Positions 35,697 through 41,926 of a DNA stretch of 64,000 bases are shown here, in pieces (the stretch's first letter is position 1; each line of letters opens with the position of its first letter). The DNA is from Chitinophagaceae bacterium 26-R-25 (GTDB lineage: Bacteria > Bacteroidota > Bacteroidia > Chitinophagales > Chitinophagaceae). A program made the translations under genes and the position numbers. The notes beneath the pieces are model-generated. The model made no database searches. It worked only from the letters and a program-made list of their open reading frames with translations, and had not been told where the DNA came from. Location of the stretch: NCBI GenBank assembly GCA_029906195.1, contig JARWSJ010000001.1, positions 2,790,001 through 2,854,000 of the forward strand, read 5' to 3'.

Positions 35697-36824
35697 TTAA
35701 AAAACAATTACTCCTTTAGCATTCTTTCCGGCTAGCATATCTGCAAATGCTACATCCAATTCCTCTAAGGCGTAAGTTTTGGTCACCATTTCGTCGAGCA
35801 GCAAACTCTTATTCTTGTATAAGTTTAACATGATCGGAAAATCGATTTTCGGTTTGCTGTTTCCATAAAGCGGGTTGACATACACCTTATCAAACTGAAA
35901 TAATTTCATATCGAAAGGTATGGTATCGTCTATACCACTTACCTGCAAAGCCATTCCGGCATTTCGGATAAGGTTTAATGGTGCAGCACCCAGTGCAGGA
36001 ATTGCGGTACATTCAAACGCATAATCTGCCCCTCTGTTTTCGGTAAGACCAAACACGTATTTTTTTGCCGCAGCTAACTCCATATCTTCTTTAGGGGTTT
36101 GGAAAATATGGGTAGCGCCAAATTGTAGCGCCATTTCCAGACGTGAAGGATTTACATCGATGGCAATAATTTTTTCGGCGCCCGCTATTTTGGCTCCCTG
36201 AATTACGTTCAATCCAACACCGCCTGTACCTATTACCGCTACTGAGGAGCCAGGTTTAACTTTGGCCACATTAACTGCCGAACCATATCCGGTTACCACC
36301 CCGCAACCAATGATACTTGCAGATGAAAAAGGAATTTCAGTTTCAAATTTCACTACTGCCTCTTCTTTTACTACAGTATGTGTTGAAAGCGTGCCTAAAT
36401 TAAAAGAACGTCGCACCCCTTGGCCTTTATAAAGTGTCCGTTCTACAGGAACATGACCTCCTGATAAAGGAAAACCTTCATATTGTGCACCAGAGGTAAC
36501 TGGTGAATTATCTTCACAAAGATTTTGATTCCCATTTCCACATTGGAAACATGTGCCACATGGCATTGACCAATTTAAGATTACCTTGTCACCGGGTTTC
36601 ACAGATTTTACATTTTCGCCAACAGCTTCAACAATACCTGCCCCTTCATGGCCCAAAATAAGTGGCGCCTTCCAACTCAAGGAATCATAATCGGTGTGGC
36701 AAAGCCCTGCTGCCATTATTTTTACCAGCACTTCACCGGCATTTGGAGGGAATACTTCAATTTCTTCGATTGAAAATTTTCCCTCGGAATTAGATAAGGC
36801 TGCTTTTCCTTTAATACTGTTCAT
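35697..36824 (-). CDS. zinc-dependent alcohol dehydrogenase, class III/formaldehyde dehydrogenase-like
   Basis: This 375-aa medium-chain dehydrogenase has catalytic-zinc ligands C42 (GLCHTD) and H59 (LGHEGAG), the structural zinc set C89, C92, C95 and C103 (MPCGTCFQCGNGNQNLC), and the Rossmann motif VIGTGGVGLNVIQGA with Asp (AIDVNP), which indicates NAD preference. GCGVVTGYGSAVNVAKVKPG is the signature of the class III branch that oxidises S-hydroxymethyl-thiols formed from formaldehyde. It begins the chain dehydrogenase, thiol esterase, FdhD, formate dehydrogenase. It follows the GH38 remnant by 20 bp. A role on another primary alcohol cannot be excluded. Confidence 0.85.
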   Translation of the reverse strand: MNSIKGKAALSNSEGKFSIEEIEVFPPNAGEVLVKIMAAGLCHTDYDSLSWKAPLILGHEGAGIVEAVGENVKSVKPGDKVILNWSMPCGTCFQCGNGNQNLCEDNSPVTSGAQYEGFPLSGGHVPVERTLYKGQGVRRSFNLGTLSTHTVVKEEAVVKFETEIPFSSASIIGCGVVTGYGSAVNVAKVKPGSSVAVIGTGGVGLNVIQGAKIAGAEKIIAIDVNPSRLEMALQFGATHIFQTPKEDMELAAAKKYVFGLTENRGADYAFECTAIPALGAAPLNLIRNAGMALQVSGIDDTIPFDMKLFQFDKVYVNPLYGNSKPKIDFPIMLNLYKNKSLLLDEMVTKTYALEELDVAFADMLAGKNAKGVIVF

Positions 36825-36843
36825 TATAGTTAAAATAGATTTT

Positions 36844-37053
36844 TTAGTTATAGTGTTTGCGTGTATAGCCGATATCGAAGTGTGTCTTAAACACCACGAT
36901 GATCTCTTTCACGTTATCGTTCACAACAAAAGGCTCGACCTTGCTACTTTGTGACGTTTTCGATTGTGCCCAAACGTTCTTTTCGGTAATGCAAAACACT
37001 GTTAGTAAGAGTAGGACAAGCTTCTGTCGTTTCATTGCTTTGCGTTTATACAT
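36844..37053 (-). pseudogene. 5' remnant of a GH38 gene
   Basis: The 69-codon frame encodes an intact signal peptide (from the ATG at 37035: MKRQKLVLLLLTVFCITEKNVWAQ) and then IIVVFKTHFDIGYTRKHYN and a stop. THFDIGYT is the zinc motif that opens the GH38 barrel, so this is the first ~70 residues of a GH38 enzyme whose remaining ~800-900 codons are gone. The alcohol dehydrogenase starts 20 bp further on, suggesting that a deletion or insertion joined the demethylation cassette to the promoter-proximal part of an older CAZyme operon. It may still be translated and exported as a short peptide, but cannot be active. Confidence 0.8.
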
Positions 37054-37071
37054 TTATGAGCTGAATATTAT

Positions 37072-37899
37072 TTACTTAACGGTAACGACTTCTTTTTTTT
37101 CTTTGATAGCCTTTAGCCATTGCCGCGCAAATGCCTGCATTCCAAAATCTGAAAAATGCACTGCATCAAAACGGTGGATGGCGTAAATCAATTCATCAGT
37201 ATCAGGCCCCAGCAATATGCCTTTATGCTCATTGATAAATTCCATCTGCGCTTTTCTGATAACATTGTCTACACCCAAGGGCTTAGCAACAGGAGCGGGA
37301 TGGTAAGACGCGATGGATACATACATTGGTGCATCCTGGTGATACGAGCGGATTGTGTTTAGTATCGTATCAAGTGATTTCTTGTATGTCTCACCTGTTG
37401 TATTTAGTATGTTATCTGTTTCACCCTGGTGCCAGAAAATATGAGTGAGTTTAATGTGCTGGCTATCCAGTAGGCGTAAAGTTTGCTGGAGCTTCAGGTA
37501 GCAGTCTCCGCTCGTCCATCGACCTATAGCAGAGCCGCCAACCGCAATAGGAATGATAATTATTTTTTTATAATCGCTGCTGTCAATCAACATGTCAGCG
37601 AGATGTGTCCATACGCTTCCGCCCGTGCCGGTTGCCCCCATCAGGGGATCTTTGGCAGTATATAATTTTCCTTCACAATAATTGAATACAGAAGAATGTG
37701 TTGGCGCATAAGCAACTTTGCCGTGGTTGGCAGCGTTTGATTGCCCAATGATTAAAGCTATCATTGTATGCCCATCCTGTGTAAGATTGGATAAACTAAC
37801 CTGCCGCAGAGAATCGGATTGAGCTGGCGCTACCCCCACTTGCGCGTGCGAAGTGGCCACAGAGAAACCAAGTAAAAAAAGAAAAAATATTCTGTTCAT
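37072..37899 (-). CDS. secreted SGNH carbohydrate esterase (sialate-O-acetylesterase/CE6-like)
   Basis: The start is the ATG at 37899 (275 aa), which opens the signal MNRIFFLFLLGFSVATSHAQ; the longer frame starts with GTG. The nucleophile block is GQSNAANHG, the oxyanion block has VGGSAIGRW, a Gln/Glu block is HQGETDN, and the Asp-His pair is in FDAVHFSDFG near the C-terminus. Enzymes of this fold remove O-acetyl groups from xylan or sialic acids. It is the first gene of the long operon, just downstream of operator B, so O-deacetylation of an acetylated xylose- or uronic-acid-containing glycan is plausible. Confidence 0.82.
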   Translation of the reverse strand: MNRIFFLFLLGFSVATSHAQVGVAPAQSDSLRQVSLSNLTQDGHTMIALIIGQSNAANHGKVAYAPTHSSVFNYCEGKLYTAKDPLMGATGTGGSVWTHLADMLIDSSDYKKIIIIPIAVGGSAIGRWTSGDCYLKLQQTLRLLDSQHIKLTHIFWHQGETDNILNTTGETYKKSLDTILNTIRSYHQDAPMYVSIASYHPAPVAKPLGVDNVIRKAQMEFINEHKGILLGPDTDELIYAIHRFDAVHFSDFGMQAFARQWLKAIKEKKEVVTVK

Positions 37900-38040
37900 A
37901 TAGAAGTTTGTTAATCGTAAAAATGCATCGCGAAAGCTCACTTTTCAGTTCCGTTTCAAACGAAGAATAGCCGGACATGTTGTTGCACAAATGCCGGCTA
38001 CTTGTTAGTACAAGTTAGAGCAGGATTTAAATATGACGTA

Positions 38041-38073
38041 TGTCAGTTTGCGGAAAAAAACATTCATTTTGCG
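38041..38073 (+). promoter_or_regulatory. 21-bp direct-repeat operator, copy B (promoter region of the long operon)
   Basis: TGTCAG is followed by TTTGCG (38047-38052) and a second TTTGCG (38068-38073) after exactly 21 bp. It lies about 142 bp before the SGNH esterase start, in the 311-bp gap between the regulator gene and the operon. The preceding TGACGTA is also shared with copy D. An AraC-family dimer on one DNA face is the expected binder. The rest of this gap shows no gene. Confidence 0.75.
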
Positions 38074-38210
38074 CAAGCTAAAATCACATTACAAAAAAAG
38101 AGAAATTGTGTCCCAACAACGGGGATTCATCAACTAACGCGACAATAGCAACATTATAATGGGAGTTTACGGAACTACATTTTTTGCATTTTGCGATAAA
38201 CAGAACAGAC

Positions 38211-39398
38211 TTAAAACAAATGTCCTTTTTTGGAATATTTATCGTGGGTGAGACGGTTGCGATATTCTTTGGGAGTCATTCGCGTGAATTGCCTGAAGTA
38301 TCTGGTGATATTATCAGCGTTGTTAAAGTTCATTTCGTCAGCTATTTGCTGAACAGTAAATTCAGAGTTCTCCAGGAGAAATTTAATTCTCTGAATTCTT
38401 ATTTTTTTTATTTCGTCCAGTATAGAACTTTTGATAACCTGTTGAAATTTCCTTTCAAGATTGCGGCGGGATAAAAGAGTAGCGTTGACAACATCATCAA
38501 CGGAAATATCTTTAACAGGTGCTGCGTTTGTAATATAGTGTAAAGCTGTACGCAAGTGTTCATCTTCAATGGCCAATGCATTTGTAGAATTGCGGGTGAC
38601 AACATTTCCAAGCTCTTCTACAATATCTGAAGCCGGCTTTTCTCCATATTCAATCCACAAACTTAAGGCCGCCGCAGCTTTAAAGCCAGATTGCTCTCCG
38701 TCGGTTTCAATGCTTGACAGTGTAGGGCTCGACATGTTACAAATGGTCCTGTCATTATCTACTCCCAGCACAGAAAAATCATCTGGCACTCTTCCCCCAA
38801 TTCCTTTTATTACATCGATCAAATGAATATTCAATTCATCATTGACCGAGAAAATTGCGCAGGGCTTTTCCAAACCAGACAGCCATTCTGTAAGCTTTTC
38901 CGGCAAGTATTCCCACAACAAATTTGCGTTGTCAAAAACAAAAGAGTCCACATCAAACCCAAATCTGTTAACTTCCCTTACATAGCCTTCCTGCCGCTCT
39001 AGCGACCATTGAAAACTCTTGAATCCCAAAAAAGCGAAATTCTTGTAGCCCTTTGAAATGAAGTATACGGCGGCTGTCTCTCCTATCACTTTATTACGGC
39101 CCCATAAATTTATTTTGTCCTTGTACAAACTAGTGTGAGGCGAAATGATGAGAGGAATATCAAGATTGAGCAACCTCTCAAAACCTTCAATCTCTCTTGT
39201 TAATATTCCATCCGGCTTCCACGCTATTACGCGATCGATGAGCGTTTTTTGATTTTCCGGATGTATGTAGTTAGGAGAAAATGCGAAGAAAATAAATTTA
39301 TTGTGAATCTTATTGAAATTGGTAAACCCCAATAATATGTCCCTGTCATAGGCCCGGGAGACATCCACCAATACAGCAATCTTTAGCTTCTTATTCAA
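38211..39398 (-). CDS. XylR-type transcription regulator (periplasmic-binding-like sensor + AraC HTH)
   Basis: This protein has 395 aa with a TTG start at 39398; no in-frame ATG lies upstream before a block of Lys/Leu codons, and MNKKLKIAVLVDVSRAYDRDIL is the natural N-terminus of the family. The sensor (about 1-275) is a LacI/XylR-like sugar-binding domain (SVNDELNIHLIDVIKGIGGRVPDDFSVLGVDND). The C-terminus (about 290-385) has two AraC helix-turn-helices (LSRRNLERKFQQVI and VQQIADEMNFNNADNITRYFRQFTRMTPKEYR). E. coli XylR has this layout and activates xylose genes by binding direct repeats. It lies next to operator B and the xylosidase operon, so I infer it binds the TTTGCG-N15-TTTGCG sites in response to xylose or a related sugar. 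Confidence 0.88.
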   Translation of the reverse strand: MNKKLKIAVLVDVSRAYDRDILLGFTNFNKIHNKFIFFAFSPNYIHPENQKTLIDRVIAWKPDGILTREIEGFERLLNLDIPLIISPHTSLYKDKINLWGRNKVIGETAAVYFISKGYKNFAFLGFKSFQWSLERQEGYVREVNRFGFDVDSFVFDNANLLWEYLPEKLTEWLSGLEKPCAIFSVNDELNIHLIDVIKGIGGRVPDDFSVLGVDNDRTICNMSSPTLSSIETDGEQSGFKAAAALSLWIEYGEKPASDIVEELGNVVTRNSTNALAIEDEHLRTALHYITNAAPVKDISVDDVVNATLLSRRNLERKFQQVIKSSILDEIKKIRIQRIKFLLENSEFTVQQIADEMNFNNADNITRYFRQFTRMTPKEYRNRLTHDKYSKKGHLF

Positions 39399-39439
39399 GT
39401 CAGAGATTTTTAATGGTAAAAAAAATCTCTCTAAACTAA

Positions 39440-39517
39440 AATTAAAAAGTAAAAATTCAAAAGTAAAAACCCGGCTGGCTGCTTATGTTTTGACTTTTGA
39501 ATTTTTACTTTTTAATT
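39440..39517. terminator. long AT-rich inverted repeat between the regulator and dioxygenase genes
   Basis: A perfect 25-bp inverted repeat (39440-39464 with 39493-39517) extends by five further pairs after one mismatch, around a short GC-rich loop. It lies 8 bp past the dioxygenase stop and 40 bp upstream of the regulator start. It can act as a bidirectional terminator, but the arms are longer than usual and it may be a small mobile palindrome. Confidence 0.6.
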
Positions 39518-39525
39518 ACTTATAG

Positions 39526-40500
39526 TTATTCTGGTCTATAAAAAAGTTTCCAATCAACTTTAGGCACATTCGTTAATGATGCCAGTTCTTTGTCACCATC
39601 AAATAAAAGAGGGAAAAAGCGGCTGTTAAGTTCCTGGTCTTGTGTCATTGTAGGAAAGCCATGCAAGGCATCCAAACGCTCATAATTGGCAGTATTGCCC
39701 AGCGTTTCAGCAGACATTGAATTGATCACCACTGCTCTCCTTGGCCTCTCTGAAAAGTTCGCGTACGAACCATGCATCGTTAATGGATGATGGAAGCTCG
39801 CATAACCTCTTGGCAATTCATTTGCAACTTTAGCATCGAAAATTCTATTCTGTTCCTCTGTCAGCACCTGCGTCACTGCATCCATGTCTCCAGTTAATCC
39901 TGTGATTGGAAGCAAACCCCATTTATGACTTCCCGGAACATAATACAGGCAACCGTTATCCGTTGTAGCATCATCCAAACCTATCCAGCATGTCAGGTGA
40001 TGCATTGGTTTGGTAAATGTCCAATATGAAAAATCCTGGTGCCATGCAACAACGCCGCCATGTTTTGCAGGCTTGCAGAATAATTGGTCATGAAATAGTC
40101 TGAATGATTTTCCGAGTAGTTGGTAAGCTGCCATACGATAGGCCGGGGACCAAATAAGATCATGAAATCCCGGTGTAACTCTCCAACCACCAATTGCGTG
40201 AAAAAGCACTTTGCTGGGATCTACTGACTCGTTATTCTCATAGTGATAAAACAACTTCTTCTCCTCAGGAGTAACTGATTGCAGTTTTACCAGTTCATTA
40301 TTTAACAGATCAACCTGCTCTTCTGTTAATATTTTAATTCCGGAAATAAATCCATTTTCCTCGAATGACTTTACCTGCTCCTCTGTGAGCATGTATTGTT
40401 CCCACTCCGCGGCGGTTGATGGTTGATGGAAAAGGTTTGCAACAGGCGTGCTATGATCTGCAAGATCAAATGATAATGATAGCGATGTTAATTCTTTCAT
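39526..40500 (-). CDS. phytanoyl-CoA dioxygenase-family Fe(II)/2-oxoglutarate oxygenase
   Basis: This 324-aa cytoplasmic protein has the double-stranded beta-helix iron site: His and Asp in AWHQDFSYW (about 172-180), distal His in TMHGSYANFS and the 2-oxoglutarate Arg in RPRRAVVINS (about 255-275). The family hydroxylates C-H bonds next to heteroatoms or in small molecules, and a hydroxylated O-methyl group collapses to formaldehyde. The gene is monocistronic with operator C upstream, so it seems part of the same regulon as the oxygenase fusion. A second route for sugar O-demethylation is an inference. Other small-molecule hydroxylations are equally possible. Confidence 0.85.
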   Translation of the reverse strand: MKELTSLSLSFDLADHSTPVANLFHQPSTAAEWEQYMLTEEQVKSFEENGFISGIKILTEEQVDLLNNELVKLQSVTPEEKKLFYHYENNESVDPSKVLFHAIGGWRVTPGFHDLIWSPAYRMAAYQLLGKSFRLFHDQLFCKPAKHGGVVAWHQDFSYWTFTKPMHHLTCWIGLDDATTDNGCLYYVPGSHKWGLLPITGLTGDMDAVTQVLTEEQNRIFDAKVANELPRGYASFHHPLTMHGSYANFSERPRRAVVINSMSAETLGNTANYERLDALHGFPTMTQDQELNSRFFPLLFDGDKELASLTNVPKVDWKLFYRPE

Positions 40501-40621
40501 ACAGCTTCGTTATTATATCTAAGTGATTGTTTTATTGTTCAAATCTTTACAAGTTCTTTTAGTCTTGTTTTTGACATGAAAATCATTTTACCAAGTTAAT
40601 AAGGGGAAATAGCATATCGGC

Positions 40622-40654
40622 TTTCACTTTACGACAAAAAACCATCATTTTGCG
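40622..40654 (+). promoter_or_regulatory. 21-bp direct-repeat operator, copy C
   Basis: TTTACG (40628-40633) and TTTGCG (40649-40654) are 21 bp apart with the same A-rich spacer and CAT before the second box as in copies A, B and D. The site is 128 bp before the dioxygenase start. The remainder of 40501-40880 is AT-rich and holds the promoters of the dioxygenase and the toxin-antitoxin pair. Confidence 0.65.
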
Positions 40655-40880
40655 TTCAGGTCAACTTTGCTTTTTCATATTATTTCTTAAATGAACGGTA
40701 TATGCTCTATAGAGTAAAACAACACACAGTTAATCTATTTATGCAAAATTCCAACATTCCCTAGATAATATCATAATAATTGATAATCAATGTTTTTAAA
40801 TCCTCTTGTATTCCAAATGGGTAAAATTACTTTTTTATTAAGGCAAAATTGCCTAAATTTAATTATCAAAAATTGCGATT

Positions 40881-41315
40881 ATGATAAAGGCAAGGAAAAA
40901 TTATGAAAGTGAAGTTTTAGAAAATGTACCTCGCAATATTAACGACAGTGAAATATTGCATTTACTCTATACCACTGATATTAACTGGAAATATGTTGAT
41001 GTAATCAAAACCTTTACACATTTCAATGATGATGTATTATCGGATTGGTTAAATATTAGCGTAAAGACCTTTAGAGAATATAAAAAACCAAAAAGCGTTT
41101 TTAAAGAAAACGTAAAAGAACAGGTACTATTACTTCTATCATTAATTAAGCATGGAACTAATATTTTTGGTTCGGTGAGAGAGTTCAATAATTGGCTAAA
41201 TACAGAAAATTTCTATTTCGATAGTAAGAGTCCTGCTTTGTTTATGAACACTATAACAGGTATAAAGTTTATTGACGATAGATTAACAGCTATGGAATAC
41301 GGCGACAATGTTTAA
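40881..41315 (+). CDS. antitoxin of a Xre/MbcA/ParS-RES toxin-antitoxin system
   Basis: This 144-aa protein has the ParS/MbcA-type layout: an Xre-like helical N-terminal half (about 35-75, DDVLSDWLNISVKTFREYKKP) and a C-terminal toxin-binding domain (about 80-140, HGTNIFGSVREFNNWLNTENFYFDSKSPALFMNTITGIKFIDDRL). Its gene lies 2 bp before the RES toxin gene, the standard order. It should neutralise the toxin and repress the shared promoter. The pair is on the opposite strand to its neighbours and is clearly AT-rich, which suggests later insertion into the locus. Confidence 0.88.
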   Translation: MIKARKNYESEVLENVPRNINDSEILHLLYTTDINWKYVDVIKTFTHFNDDVLSDWLNISVKTFREYKKPKSVFKENVKEQVLLLLSLIKHGTNIFGSVREFNNWLNTENFYFDSKSPALFMNTITGIKFIDDRLTAMEYGDNV

Positions 41316-41317
41316 TT

Positions 41318-41770
41318 ATGGAAGTATTTAGAATCTCAAGAGAAGAGCACTCGACATCTTTGTCATCATCGGGAAGCGCTAATAGATGGAATTCAAAGGG
41401 ACAACAAGTCATATATACCGGCAGTTCACGATCACTATCCACTCTAGAGTTGGTAGTGCATAGAGGTTCAATCAAACCAACATTTCCTTACAAAGTAATG
41501 GTCATCTCTATCGCCGATGATGATCACCTGATCAAGCAAATTAAAAGCCAAAATCTTCCAAAAAGCTGGCGATCAATGGCTGCTTATCCAGAATTACAGC
41601 ATATAGGATCAAGTTGGTATAATCTAAGAGCAACTTTAGTTTTAAAGGTGCCTTCGGCAATCATTCCTTTAGAATTTAATTACATTATTAATACTGAGCA
41701 TCCGGAATTTGGTACTAAGGTCCGTTTAGTTAGAACTGAAGATTATTTCTGGGACCCCAGACTTGCGTAA
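41318..41770 (+). CDS. RES-domain toxin (NAD+ phosphorylase type)
   Basis: This 150-aa protein has the RES triad that names the family: Arg near residue 5 (FRISRE), the GSANRWNSKG loop with a Tyr (VIYTGSS), Glu in STLELVVH, and a late Ser. RES toxins degrade NAD+ by phosphorolysis and stop growth unless bound by the Xre/ParS antitoxin. Length is normal (about 150 aa). It is co-translated with the antitoxin and followed by a strong terminator shared with the convergent GH92 gene. Confidence 0.88.
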   Translation: MEVFRISREEHSTSLSSSGSANRWNSKGQQVIYTGSSRSLSTLELVVHRGSIKPTFPYKVMVISIADDDHLIKQIKSQNLPKSWRSMAAYPELQHIGSSWYNLRATLVLKVPSAIIPLEFNYIINTEHPEFGTKVRLVRTEDYFWDPRLA

Positions 41771-41854
41771 AAAAGCGGGAAAGCTGGTCTTGCCATAACT
41801 CATAATATATACGAAAATTATAGCACATCAGTTATACAAATATGTCATACAGGC

Positions 41855-41890
41855 AAGAAGCCAGCAAAATCAATACTTTGCTGGCTTCTT
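41855..41890. terminator. bidirectional terminator between toxin and GH92 genes
   Basis: A perfect 14-bp stem (41855-41868 with 41877-41890) with an 8-nt loop lies between two convergent genes. The GCCAGCAAA core is the same as in the terminator at 9015-9053. Confidence 0.85.
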
Positions 41891-41926
41891 TGTTTTTAGC
41901 AATTATCTGTTTCTTACTGATGCTGA

